The notes beneath the pieces were generated by a model that was given only the letters and a program-made list of their open reading frames with translations, did no database searches and had not been told where the DNA came from. The translations under genes were made by a program, and so were the position numbers. DNA of 64,000 nt from Flavobacterium tistrianum (GTDB lineage: Bacteria > Bacteroidota > Bacteroidia > Flavobacteriales > Flavobacteriaceae), in contig NZ_QJRH01000072.1 in NCBI RefSeq assembly GCF_003254545.1, forward strand, positions 310,001 through 374,000, read 5' to 3'. Positions 8,832 through 17,479 of the stretch are shown in pieces (the first letter of the stretch is position 1; the number at the start of each line of letters is the position of its first letter).

Positions 8832-9611
8832 TTAAATAGATCGATCTAAATGTGTGTAACCTCCATCAACATAAATAATCTGTCCAGTAGTATGGCTTGA
8901 TTTTTCTGAAAGGAGGAAAACTACCATATTTGCAATTTCTTCAGCAGTTGTCATTCTGTTTTCTAACGGAATATTTTTGGTAATCGCGGCTAGTTTTTCT
9001 TCTTTATTTTCGAAAGTGTTAATCCATGTTTCGTACAGTGGCGTATAGCATTCAGCCACGATTACAGCGTTTACGCGAATGCTGTATTTCAATAATTCAA
9101 CAGCCCATTCTCTGGTTAAGGCATTTCTACCACCGTTTGAAGCAGCATACGCTGAGGTTCCGCCTTGACCTGTTTCGGCAGTTTTAGAACCGATGTTTAC
9201 AATTGCACCTTTTGATTCTTTCAAATACGGAAGTGCGTGTTGCGCCATTAAATAATAATGTACTAAATTTTTGTGAAGCGAAGCAGCGAAATCTTCATAA
9301 TTTCCGTTTTCTAATCCAACACCGTCATTAACGCCGGCATTGTTTACCAATCCGTCAATGCGGCCGAATTTTGCGATCACGGCTTCAACGGCTTTTTTGC
9401 AGTCTTCAGGTTTTGTCAAATCGGCAGCAACTTGATGCGCTTCTTTTCTAATGGCTTTTAATTCTTCTACGGCTTTGATGTTATCATTTTCGTTACGTCC
9501 AACGATAAACGGAATAGCGTTTTCTTCGGCTAAAACCTTAACGATTCCTAAACCGATTCCTTTTGCGCCGCCCGTAACGATAATGATTTTTTGCGTTAAT
9601 GATAATTGCAT
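8832..9611 (-). CDS. SDR oxidoreductase, likely L-fucose dehydrogenase; atypical YxxxN
   Basis: A 259-residue SDR with TGGAKGIG, NNAG, the catalytic-type Ser in NIGSKTAETG and the C-terminal QIIYVDGG. It resembles L-fucose dehydrogenases in NGGRNALTREWAVELL and would oxidise L-fucose to the lactone as the first step of the pathway. The canonical YxxxK is replaced by YAASN: the codon at the Lys position reads AAC. This may be a subfamily trait, with another residue supplying the charge, or may reduce activity. It stands alone, convergent with the AraC gene. Confidence 0.78.
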   Translation of the reverse strand: MQLSLTQKIIIVTGGAKGIGLGIVKVLAEENAIPFIVGRNENDNIKAVEELKAIRKEAHQVAADLTKPEDCKKAVEAVIAKFGRIDGLVNNAGVNDGVGLENGNYEDFAASLHKNLVHYYLMAQHALPYLKESKGAIVNIGSKTAETGQGGTSAYAASNGGRNALTREWAVELLKYSIRVNAVIVAECYTPLYETWINTFENKEEKLAAITKNIPLENRMTTAEEIANMVVFLLSEKSSHTTGQIIYVDGGYTHLDRSI

Positions 9612-9953
9612 GGTATTTATGTATTATAATTTAAATTCTGTTTGTTTTTTGCCACAGATTAAAAGAATTAAAAGGATTTTTTTCTCTTCATTGTGTTTTT
9701 GCCACGAATTGCACGAATTGCACCAATTGCACCAATTTTAAAATAATTATGAAAAATAAATTAGTGTAATTGCTTCGCCTATTCGCTATCGCTAGAGTCG
9801 TGGCAACATTTTACTCTCACAGAAATTTTAATCTTTTTAATCCTTTTAATCTGTGGCTATATTTTTTATTCAATGAATATACTTTAAAAAATTTACAGCT
9901 GTTGTTCATGACAAACAACAGCTGTAAAAAGAGAGAATTGAACTGATAATTTA
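9612..9953. repeat. Nested inverted-repeat element, about 230 bp
   Basis: No gene is seen in this gap. An outer arm pair (GCCACAGATTAAAAG near 9650 with CTTTTTAATCC and CTTTTAATCTGTGGC ending near 9856) encloses an inner pair (GCCACGAATTGCACGAATTG near 9700 with AATTAGTGTAATTGC and GTCGTGGC ending near 9804). The design matches 4976-5198 and 60597-60790. An AACAGCTG/CAGCTGTT-type inverted pair at 9895-9927 lies just past the symporter stop in the leftward direction and may act as its terminator. Confidence 0.75.
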
Positions 9954-11639
9954 TTACCAGAACTTAACATAAAGCGCCACAATAATCAGTAATGTAATTA
10001 CGATTAAAACTGTAGTTTGTGGCTGTACTTTAAACATTCCAGGTTCTGTCTCGAATGCTTTTGGGTTTACTTTTGGTCCAGCGAAACTTATTAGAATCAT
10101 GGCAATCATTGTAAATAAAAATGATAATCCCATACAGATGTGGAAAGGAATTTCAAAAGCTCCTTTTCCGTTAGGGTAAGCTGTGTATAAAAGTGTGTCG
10201 TTTCCAAATAATGAAGGAGCGTACTCGTTGAATAAAACAGATAATAAGAATCCTAAAATTACTCCAACAATGGCTGCAGATCCCGTAGTTCTTTTCCAAA
10301 ACATACCTAAGAAGAACATAGCAAAAACTCCAGGGCTAATGAATCCAGTATATTTTTGGATGTATGTAAATCCTCCAACACCACCGATTCCTAAGATGTC
10401 ATTCCATGTAAATAAAACAGCTAAAAGCATGGCAACAAAAACGGCAATACGACCGATGTTTACTTGTTGTTTTTCACCAGCTTCTTTCTGGATATATTTT
10501 TTATGAACGTCTAATGTATAGATTGTAGAAATACTGTTTACTTTTCCAGCTAAAGACGCTACGATTGCAGCAGTTAACGCAGCAACAGAAAGTCCTTTTA
10601 ATCCCGTTGGAAGGAATGTCAATACAGCAGAATAAGCTCCATCTTTTCCTCCAACTAGTTGAGGCAAGTGTCCGTTTGTATATAAAACATAAGCAGCAAT
10701 ACCAGGAAGCATTACGATAAGAGGCATTAATAATTTTAACATACCAGCAAATAAAATACCTGTACGCGCAGTCTGCAAGTCAGCACCAAGTGCTCTTTGC
10801 GTAATGTATTGGTTACATCCCCAGTAGTTTAAGTTGATGATCCAGATACCAGCAGCGTAAGACAACAATCCTGGGAAAGTTAAATATTTATCGATTTCTA
10901 ATTGAGAAGATGCAGCGGTTGGTTTTGGGATGATCATTTTGAAATGCTCAGGAGCTTCTTTCATTAAAACTTTGAAACCAGCAATTGCATTTTCGCCTAC
11001 GCCAAAATATTGTCCAACAGTTGTCAAGGCGATATAAGAAGTTACCAAACCTCCAATGATTAAAACCGCAACTTGAATAACATCTGTATAAGCCACAACT
11101 TTCATTCCTCCAAGAGAAATAAATAAAGCAAAAATGGCTAATCCTAACATAATAACATGCAGATATTCTCCACCAGCAAGACCATTAATAGCAACTGCTC
11201 CCAAATATAAAATAGAAGTAAGGTTTACAAAAACATATAAAAACAGCCAGAATACTGCCATGATAAGCGCAGTAGATTCATTGTAACGTGTTTTTAAGAA
11301 TTGCGGCATCGTGTAAATCTTGTTTTTAAGATATACAGGAATAAACCATACCGCTACAATAATAAGAGCAACGGCAGCAAGCCATTCGTAAGCAGCAACA
11401 GCAATTCCTAAGAAGAAACCTTCGCCACTCATTCCGATGAACTGTTCTGCAGAGATATTAGAAGCAATAAGAGAAGCTCCAATTGCCCACCAAGTTAAAT
11501 TTCCTTCAGCCAAAAAGTAAGCTTTAGCATCATGTTCGTCCTGTTTACGTTTGCGGTAAACGGTGTAACCGTAGACAGAGACTACGATAAAGTAAATAAT
11601 AAAAACCGCATAGTCTGCGAAAGCGAGGTTTTGGTTCAT
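9954..11639 (-). CDS. Sodium/sugar symporter (SSS family), likely galactose uptake
   Basis: The 561-residue protein is an SSS transporter with about 14 membrane segments. It is strikingly similar to the Vibrio sodium/galactose symporter vSGLT: GASLIASNISAEQFIGMSG, YEWLAAVALIIVAVW, FLYVFVNLTSILYLGA, TDVIQVAVLIIGG, NLNYWGCNQYITQRAL and AAIVASLAGKVNSISTIYTLD are all in order. It would bring a hexose into the cell with Na+. It lies on the same strand as galT, galK and galM, 252 bp beyond galT with its own promoter, so galactose is the best substrate guess. L-fucose cannot be excluded, because the fucose genes lie on its other side and no other fucose permease is visible there. Confidence 0.88.
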   Translation of the reverse strand: MNQNLAFADYAVFIIYFIVVSVYGYTVYRKRKQDEHDAKAYFLAEGNLTWWAIGASLIASNISAEQFIGMSGEGFFLGIAVAAYEWLAAVALIIVAVWFIPVYLKNKIYTMPQFLKTRYNESTALIMAVFWLFLYVFVNLTSILYLGAVAINGLAGGEYLHVIMLGLAIFALFISLGGMKVVAYTDVIQVAVLIIGGLVTSYIALTTVGQYFGVGENAIAGFKVLMKEAPEHFKMIIPKPTAASSQLEIDKYLTFPGLLSYAAGIWIINLNYWGCNQYITQRALGADLQTARTGILFAGMLKLLMPLIVMLPGIAAYVLYTNGHLPQLVGGKDGAYSAVLTFLPTGLKGLSVAALTAAIVASLAGKVNSISTIYTLDVHKKYIQKEAGEKQQVNIGRIAVFVAMLLAVLFTWNDILGIGGVGGFTYIQKYTGFISPGVFAMFFLGMFWKRTTGSAAIVGVILGFLLSVLFNEYAPSLFGNDTLLYTAYPNGKGAFEIPFHICMGLSFLFTMIAMILISFAGPKVNPKAFETEPGMFKVQPQTTVLIVITLLIIVALYVKFW

Positions 11640-11779
11640 TGTTAGTAGTATTTTAAATAATTATTATAGGGTTGTTTGTTTATGTGGTTTTAAAATCAGT
11701 TTTTATGTTGTTAAATCTTGTTAAAAATGCAAGATGTGTTTTATTTCTGTTATTTTTTTGCGAAAATAAAAGCAGAAGC

Positions 11780-11835
11780 CAAATGTAAAATAAAAATTTA
11801 GAAATCAACCATTAGCAAATGTGTTTTTTACATTT
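11780..11835 (-). promoter_or_regulatory. Promoter and operator-like palindrome of the symporter gene
   Basis: On the minus strand TTG (11808-11806) and TACATTTG (11787-11780) are 18 bp apart, a good Bacteroidota promoter. Directly upstream is AAATGT-N7-ACATTT (plus-strand 11817-11835). Its layout matches the AAGTGT-N7-ACACTT site before araB, though the half-site differs. Which protein binds is unknown. Confidence 0.55.
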
Positions 11836-11891
11836 ATAATAAGATAAATGTGTTAAATTTTTATTTTTGGTTTTCTGGAGACTATAAATTG

Positions 11892-12950
11892 CTAGGCTTT
11901 GACCAGACTTTTATAATGTACATCTGAAAGTTGTCTTAAAATTTCAGCACTTTTTTCAGGAGTAATATCTCGTTGCGATTCGCCCAACATTTCGTATCCA
12001 ACCATAAATTTCTTTACAGTTGCCGATCTTAACAAAGGCGGATAAAAATGCATGTGGAAATGCCATTCTGGATGCAATAAACCATCTGTTGGCGATTGGT
12101 GGATTCCTGAAGAATATGGGAATGAAGTATTGAATAAATTGTCGTACTTCGTAGTTAACTGTTTTAAGATTTTCGCGAAAGCAGTGCTTTCTTCAGCAGT
12201 AAAATTGGTGATTTTGTTTACCGCTCTTTTGCTTACAATCATCGTTTCGTATGGCCAAATTGCCCAAAACGGAACCAGCGCAACAAAATGATCATTTTCA
12301 ATTACGATTCTTTCTCCGGCTTTCAATTCAGCTTTTACATAATCTTCTAATAATGTTCTGTCATTTTTATCAAAGTATGATTTTAAGCTGTTTTGTGTTT
12401 TTTCAACTTGAGTAGGAAGAGACGACTGTGCCCAGATTTGTCCGTGCGGGTGTGGGTTGCTGCAGCCCATTACACTTCCTTTGTTTTCAAAAATCTGAAC
12501 GTGGTTAATGTATTTTATATTTCCTAGATCGGTATATTCTTTCTGCCAAGTTTTGATGATGTTTTCAATATCAGCAATTTCCATCTCTGGAAGAGTCAGA
12601 TCGTGTCTTGGCGAAAAGCAAACTACTCTCGAAATTCCTTGTTCTGGTTTTGCCTTAAAAAAAGTATGTTTAATATCGTCTTCAAAAATAATTTCGTCCT
12701 GTTTCATGGCAGCAAAATCATTTTCAAAAACAAAACTGCTTTCGTATGCGGGATTTTTTGCTCCGTTGGCACGAACGTTTCCTGGACACAAATAGCAAGT
12801 TGGGTCATATTTAGGAAGTTCTTCGGTTGAAATAGTTTCATTTTGTCCTTGCCAAGGGCGTTTTGCACGATGAGGCGAAACTAATACCCATTCGTTAATT
12901 AATGGATTGAAACGTCTGTGCGGGTCTTCGTTAATGTCAAAATTTTTCAT
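11892..12950 (-). CDS. galT: Galactose-1-phosphate uridylyltransferase
   Basis: The 352-residue protein has the GalT active-site motif NPHPHGQIW, the N-terminal RRFNPLINEWVLVSPHRAKRPW, and the zinc-site region with CYLCPGN. A second HIT-like half carries HPEWHFHMHFYPP. It transfers UMP from UDP-glucose to galactose-1-phosphate in the Leloir pathway. It is 15 bp downstream of galK, clearly one operon. Length is normal for the family. Confidence 0.96.
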   Translation of the reverse strand: MKNFDINEDPHRRFNPLINEWVLVSPHRAKRPWQGQNETISTEELPKYDPTCYLCPGNVRANGAKNPAYESSFVFENDFAAMKQDEIIFEDDIKHTFFKAKPEQGISRVVCFSPRHDLTLPEMEIADIENIIKTWQKEYTDLGNIKYINHVQIFENKGSVMGCSNPHPHGQIWAQSSLPTQVEKTQNSLKSYFDKNDRTLLEDYVKAELKAGERIVIENDHFVALVPFWAIWPYETMIVSKRAVNKITNFTAEESTAFAKILKQLTTKYDNLFNTSFPYSSGIHQSPTDGLLHPEWHFHMHFYPPLLRSATVKKFMVGYEMLGESQRDITPEKSAEILRQLSDVHYKSLVKA

Positions 12951-12965
12951 TGTAGTGTTGTGGTT

Positions 12966-14126
12966 TTAAAGTAGCGTTGTTCCGTTTGAGATTTTTACAT
13001 CATAGAATTTTAATTCAATTCCAAATGTATCTAAATAAAGCTTCGAAAACTTACGCTTAACCTCATTTTCATGTCCTTTTTTAACTAAATTAATGGTACA
13101 GCCACCAAAACCGCCTCCCATAAGTCTCGAACCAATAATGGCATCGTCTTCTTTTGCCGTATCAACAAGCATGTCCAGTTCTTCGCAGCTTACTTCATAT
13201 TCTTGCGATAAACCATAATGAGTTTCAAAAAGCAGTTCTCCTAAAAGCTCAATATTTCCTTGGTCTAAAGCTTCACAAGCTTTGATAACACGATTGATTT
13301 CTTTTACTACAAAATGAACTCTGCTGAAAACTTTTTCAGTCATTTTATCTTTAAGGCTCAATACCTGTTCTTCTGTAGCGTTTCTAAAAGTTTTTACTTC
13401 TGGAAAATGATTTTTTATGATTGATAAACCTTCTTCGCATTCAATTCTTCTTGTATTGTATTCTGATGTAAACAACGAATGTTTCACATTAGAATCAAAT
13501 AAAATCAGCGAATAATCTTTAAAGTCGGCATTGTGATATTCAAAATCTAAAGTGTTGCAGTCCAGCTGTATTACTTTGTTTTCAAGACCATGAACGCTAG
13601 AAAACTGATCCATAATCCCACAGTTGATACCGACCCAGTGTTCTGCTTTTTGTCCTAATAATGAAATGTCTTTTTTCTCAATTTTTAAATCAAAAAGAGA
13701 TTTGATTCCGAAAATCATTCCGCACTCCAAAGCGGCAGAAGAAGATAATCCAGAACCAACAGGAATATTGCTGCTGAACACACAATTGAAACCTTCAAAA
13801 GAAAATCCGTTGTCTTGTAATTGTTTAATTACGCCTCGAATATAATTTGTCCAAACGATATCACTCAATTTTACTTCCTGAGTTAAGTCAATTTCAAATT
13901 CTTCATTCAAATCGATAGCGATTATTTTGGAAGCATTAATGTTGTTTTTTGCAAAAGCAAAGCAAATCACTTTGTCAATTGCAGCAGGTAAAACATAACC
14001 GTCATTGTAGTCAATATGTTCTCCAATGATGTTGATTCTGCCTGGAGAAAGTACTGTTTTTTGAGGAGAAGATCCGAAAGATTTCTCAAAAAAAGCAACA
14101 GTATTTTGTATTAAAATATCATTCAT
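12966..14126 (-). CDS. galK: Galactokinase
   Basis: The 386-residue GHMP kinase shows the galactokinase signature SPGRINIIGEHIDYNDGYVLP, the ATP-binding loop PVGSGLSSSAALE, and the C-terminal GSRLMGGGFGGCTI. It phosphorylates alpha-galactose at C1. It lies between galM and galT in the leftward gal operon, with short gaps on both sides (34 and 15 bp). Confidence 0.96.
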   Translation of the reverse strand: MNDILIQNTVAFFEKSFGSSPQKTVLSPGRINIIGEHIDYNDGYVLPAAIDKVICFAFAKNNINASKIIAIDLNEEFEIDLTQEVKLSDIVWTNYIRGVIKQLQDNGFSFEGFNCVFSSNIPVGSGLSSSAALECGMIFGIKSLFDLKIEKKDISLLGQKAEHWVGINCGIMDQFSSVHGLENKVIQLDCNTLDFEYHNADFKDYSLILFDSNVKHSLFTSEYNTRRIECEEGLSIIKNHFPEVKTFRNATEEQVLSLKDKMTEKVFSRVHFVVKEINRVIKACEALDQGNIELLGELLFETHYGLSQEYEVSCEELDMLVDTAKEDDAIIGSRLMGGGFGGCTINLVKKGHENEVKRKFSKLYLDTFGIELKFYDVKISNGTTLL

Positions 14127-14160
14127 TATAGTTGTTGTAATTGTGGTATTGTATAAATAG

Positions 14161-15213
14161 TTAGTTTATGGTTTCAAATTTGTAAAGTGTCTTCTGCGTG
14201 TATTCTTCCCCTTTTTTCAAAACAGCATTAGGAAAATGAGCCTGATTTGGTGCATCTGGAAAATTCTGTGTTTCAAAACAAATTCCGCTTTGAGCGTTGT
14301 AATCGACATTTTCTTTTCCTTTTAGTTTTCCGAAACAATTTCCGCCTACATATATGTGTACGCTTGGCTGATCGGTGTAAACATTCATTCTCAGTTTGTT
14401 CTTTAAACTGATTAATTGCGCTACGATTTCGGTTTTAGAATTTACCACAAAAGAATTGTCTATTGGAAACGGACAACTTTTTGCAGTTCTAAAATCAAAA
14501 TCATGATTCGTCAAATTGGTATAATTTCCTGTTGGAATATTATCTTGATTTGTTTCCAGCATTTTATCAGATTTGATGAACATCTGTTGTTCTAAAACAT
14601 TACCATCATGTCCGTCAAGGTTAAAATAACTGTGATGTGTCAAGTTGATAATAGTATCTTCGGTTGACGTAGCTTTATATTCTAATTTTAATTCGTTTTC
14701 TTCTGTTAAAGTATATGTCAGGTAAACGATCATTTCTCCAGGAAAATTTTCGTCTAAATGCGCGCTCAAAAGCCCAAAAGTTATAGAAGGATTTTCTCCA
14801 CTTTTAGCATCAGTTACGCTCCAAGCTTTTCTTCCAAAACCCATTTCACCACCGTGAAGCGTATTTCCATTATTGTTCCCATCAAGCTGAAATTTTGTGC
14901 CATTAAGACTGAAAGAAGCATTATGAATGCGTCCAGCGTAACGTCCAACCGTGGTTCCAAAATAAGGAGCGCTTGGTAAATTATATGATTCTAAATACGA
15001 TTCTAAATTGTCAAACCCTAATACAACATCTGTTAAGTTTCCGTTTACCGGAATTTGGATAGAAGTTACAGTTGCACCATAATTGATGATCTGAACTTTC
15101 ATTCCGTTTTTGTTAACCAGATCAAATGAATAAATTTCTTCCTTATTGGGCATTAAACCAAACAATTTGCAATTTTGAATCTCTTTTAAATACGATATGT
15201 GTTTTATTTCCAT
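14161..15213 (-). CDS. galM: Aldose 1-epimerase (galactose mutarotase), cytoplasmic
   Basis: The chosen start (MEIKHISYLKEI) gives about 350 residues; a start 13 codons upstream adds only hydrophobic residues and is less likely. Family motifs are present: GATVTSIQIPVNG, GRYAGRIHNASFSLNG, NTLHGGEMGFGRKAW with its His, HHSYFNLDGHDG with the catalytic-type His, and the C-terminal catalytic Glu in CFETQNFPDAPNQ. It lacks a signal peptide, unlike the second epimerase at 23431. It is the first gene of the gal operon and supplies alpha-galactose to galK. Confidence 0.93.
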   Translation of the reverse strand: MEIKHISYLKEIQNCKLFGLMPNKEEIYSFDLVNKNGMKVQIINYGATVTSIQIPVNGNLTDVVLGFDNLESYLESYNLPSAPYFGTTVGRYAGRIHNASFSLNGTKFQLDGNNNGNTLHGGEMGFGRKAWSVTDAKSGENPSITFGLLSAHLDENFPGEMIVYLTYTLTEENELKLEYKATSTEDTIINLTHHSYFNLDGHDGNVLEQQMFIKSDKMLETNQDNIPTGNYTNLTNHDFDFRTAKSCPFPIDNSFVVNSKTEIVAQLISLKNKLRMNVYTDQPSVHIYVGGNCFGKLKGKENVDYNAQSGICFETQNFPDAPNQAHFPNAVLKKGEEYTQKTLYKFETIN

Positions 15214-15256
15214 ATAATTTTTACCAAAAATGAAATCCAAAAGTAGAAACATTTTC

Positions 15257-15283
15257 TATATTTGCATACCAGTACCTACCAGT
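15257..15283. promoter_or_regulatory. Divergent galM/regulator control region with TACCAGT repeats
   Basis: Two direct copies of TACCAGT start at 15267 and 15277, exactly 10 bp apart. A TATATTTG box (15257-15264) faces the regulator gene, and a TACTTTTG box on the minus strand (15245-15238) faces galM. A 10-bp spacing puts both copies on one face of the helix, as expected for an operator of the GntR-type regulator next door. Neither box has a clear TTG partner. Confidence 0.5.
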
Positions 15284-15320
15284 TTTTAATATTAATAGTC
15301 AAAATGACTTTATCATAAGG

Positions 15321-16313
15321 GTGATTTCAATTCAAAATACTATTGGTCTGCCAAAATATAAGCAGATAATTCTTTCAATCGAAAAAGCGATTGAAGAGGG
15401 AAATTTAATTAAAGGAGATAGGCTTCCATCTGTAAATAAAGTCTGTCTGGCTTTTTCCTTATCGCGAGATACGGTTTTATTGGCGTATGACGAATTGAAG
15501 AAAAGAGGAATTATTTACGCCATTCCTGGTAAGGGCTATTATGTTAAAAGCGTTGAAATTACTATAACTCAGAAGATTTTCCTGCTTTTTGACGAATTGA
15601 ATATTTTCAAAGAAGATATTTATAATTCGTTTTTAAAAAACATCGGAAAAAATGTTCAAGTCGATATTTTCTTTCATCATTTTAATGTTCAGGTTTTCAA
15701 AAAACTCATAAATGACAGTAATGGAAATTATACAAGGTATATTATTATGCCGACGAACTTAAGCGACATTACAGATTCGATAAAAACCCTACCAGTAAGC
15801 GATGTAATTATATTGGATCAGACCAATCCTGAGTTAAAAATGTTTCCAGCGATCTACCAAAACCATCAAAAAGATATTTACGAAGGTTTAATGAAAGGCA
15901 AATCTCGATTGTCAAAATACAAAAAACTGATTTTAATTTTTCCTGGTTTTAGAGAACCTCCAGGAATGAAATTGGGTTTTGAATCGTTTTGCCAAGCCTA
16001 TAGTTTTGATTATGAAATTATCTCAGATTTCAGCAATCAATCTATTGCCTTAGGAGATCTATATATTATTCCTCACGATCGCGATTTGCTTTTGGTGATA
16101 GAAAATGCAATGAGTAGAAACTTAAAATTAGGAGAGGATTTTGGCATTATATCGTATAATGAAACGCCATTGAAGAAAATTGCCGCAAACGGAATCACTA
16201 CGATTTCCACCAATTTTGAATTAATGGGAAAAATTCTGGCCGATATGGTTCTGCAGGGAATAAAAGAGCAGATCGAAAACAAATCTGCTCTTATAGTAAG
16301 GAATTCTCTATAA
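15321..16313 (+). CDS. GntR-type regulator with a LacI-like sensor domain
   Basis: The 330-residue protein starts with a GntR winged helix (about residues 1-75: PKYKQIILSIEKAIEEGNLIKGDRLPSVNKVCLAFSLSRDTVLLAYDELKKRGI broken by no gap). From residue 80 a periplasmic-binding-protein-like domain follows, ending with ISYNETPLKKIAANGITTISTNFELMG, typical of LacI-family sensors. The start codon is GTG; the nearby upstream ATG is closed by a stop after four codons. Its position, divergent from galM, makes it the probable galactose regulator. The ligand is an inference. Confidence 0.85.
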   Translation: MISIQNTIGLPKYKQIILSIEKAIEEGNLIKGDRLPSVNKVCLAFSLSRDTVLLAYDELKKRGIIYAIPGKGYYVKSVEITITQKIFLLFDELNIFKEDIYNSFLKNIGKNVQVDIFFHHFNVQVFKKLINDSNGNYTRYIIMPTNLSDITDSIKTLPVSDVIILDQTNPELKMFPAIYQNHQKDIYEGLMKGKSRLSKYKKLILIFPGFREPPGMKLGFESFCQAYSFDYEIISDFSNQSIALGDLYIIPHDRDLLLVIENAMSRNLKLGEDFGIISYNETPLKKIAANGITTISTNFELMGKILADMVLQGIKEQIENKSALIVRNSL

Positions 16314-16315
16314 AT

Positions 16316-16390
16316 TTCTCCCGCAGATTTAGCAGACTTTTTTTGATAATTGATCAGCCAAATCTCTTAAATCTGCGAGAGAATAAATAT
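16316..16390. repeat. Inverted repeat between convergent regulators
   Basis: The gap between the GntR and AraR genes contains TCTCCCGCAGATTTAGCAGA near 16318 and AAATCTCTTAAATCTGCGAG near 16361, which pair imperfectly and could fold as a terminator for both genes. Confidence 0.6.
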
Positions 16391-16394
16391 ATTC

Positions 16395-17084
16395 TTATAG
16401 ATTGAGTGCAAAATTGTTTTGCAGTTTCTCTTCGTATTTCTCTTTATTAAAGGTATATAAATAAGAACCTTTTCTAGAAGATTGCATGTCTTTTTCGTCT
16501 AATTTATTTAAAATTTCAAGCGAATTAATTTTGCTGATGAAATTTCTTTTGTCCAATTCTTTGCTCAAAATAGCTTCATACAATTCTAAAAGCTGACGCA
16601 TTGTGAATTTCTCAGGAAGCAATTCGAAACCAATTGGTTTGATCGAAGTTTTGTAGCGAAGCCTCTTAATGGCATTTTCAACCATTTCATTGTGGTCAAA
16701 AATTAAGTTTGGCGCATCATTAATAGGAAACCATTCTGCGTGATAATTTTTAATTAGTTCTGCATTATGGTTTTCGATATTAATTAAAGCAAAATAAGAA
16801 ACCGAAATGGTTCTTTCTACCGGGTCACGATCAATTTCGCTGTAAGCATGCAACTGCTCCATATAAATATCGTTCAGACCTGTATATGTATTTAAGATTC
16901 GAGTTGCGGCAGCATCTAAAACTTCATCATGTTTTAGAAATCCTCCGATCAAGGACCATTTTCCCTTTTCAGGTTCAAAATCTCTTTGAATCAAAAGGAT
17001 TTTCAGACCATCATTGTCAAATCCGAAAATGATGCAGTCTACCGCCAGTAAAACTTTATCAGCAGAGCTATAACTATTTAGCAT
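16395..17084 (-). CDS. araR: Nudix-type L-arabinose regulator AraR
   Basis: The 229-residue protein has an N-terminal Nudix fold (about 10-140) and a C-terminal winged helix (about 150-215, EKFTMRQLLELYEAI through SRKGSYLYTF). The Nudix box GGFLKHDEVLDAAATRILNTY lacks the REUxEE residues needed for hydrolysis, as expected for a sensor. This architecture is that of the Bacteroidota AraR repressors, which bind L-arabinose in the Nudix pocket. It is divergent from the arabinose genes that start at 17480, which supports the assignment. Confidence 0.87.
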   Translation of the reverse strand: MLNSYSSADKVLLAVDCIIFGFDNDGLKILLIQRDFEPEKGKWSLIGGFLKHDEVLDAAATRILNTYTGLNDIYMEQLHAYSEIDRDPVERTISVSYFALINIENHNAELIKNYHAEWFPINDAPNLIFDHNEMVENAIKRLRYKTSIKPIGFELLPEKFTMRQLLELYEAILSKELDKRNFISKINSLEILNKLDEKDMQSSRKGSYLYTFNKEKYEEKLQNNFALNL

Positions 17085-17479
17085 ATATAATTAATTTGGA
17101 TGGGTAAATATATAAACTTCTTAAATCGTATCATAATTTATTAATGTAACATTTACACTTAACTGTAATTTGTTACGAAATAAGTGTTTTTTGGTTTACA
17201 ATTTATGGGGATTGCGGATAAAAATTTTGTTCGGCTTAGAAGTGCCCAAATTTATGCAAAGTTTTTTATTTTAATAGGTTTTTAAATATTGCTTTCTAAT
17301 TATTTTAAAGGAATTGTTGAGAAATATGTTTTTTATTATGGTTAAATTGACTATTAGTCATTTTTTTAACTACATTTACAAATGTTTAAAACACACTTAA
17401 ATACTGTTTGAGTCTTTTTTTAAACTTAAAAATATTCAAATCGACTTATAAAAAACTTACTTACTATTTAAACCACATT
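17085..17479. promoter_or_regulatory. Control region between araR and the arabinofuranosidase gene
   Basis: No gene is seen in these 395 bp. Half-sites of the kind found before araB are scattered here: ACACTT at 17155-17160, AAGTGT at 17182-17187 (the start of AAGTGTTTTTTGGTTTACA), and ACACTT at 17393-17398. A promoter for the rightward gene is likely at TTG 17347-17349 and TACATTTA 17371-17378 (21 bp apart), overlapping the near-palindrome ACATTTACAAATGT. The half-sites suggest AraR control of both directions. Confidence 0.55.

Noticed and set aside
12052..12830. Plus-strand open frames over galT
   Set aside because: They overlap a clear galT with full motifs, have no own promoter, and look like antisense shadows.
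17408..17479. TTG start 24 codons upstream of the GH51 gene
   Set aside because: It would place a polar stretch before the signal peptide; the ATG at 17480 gives a normal signal sequence.
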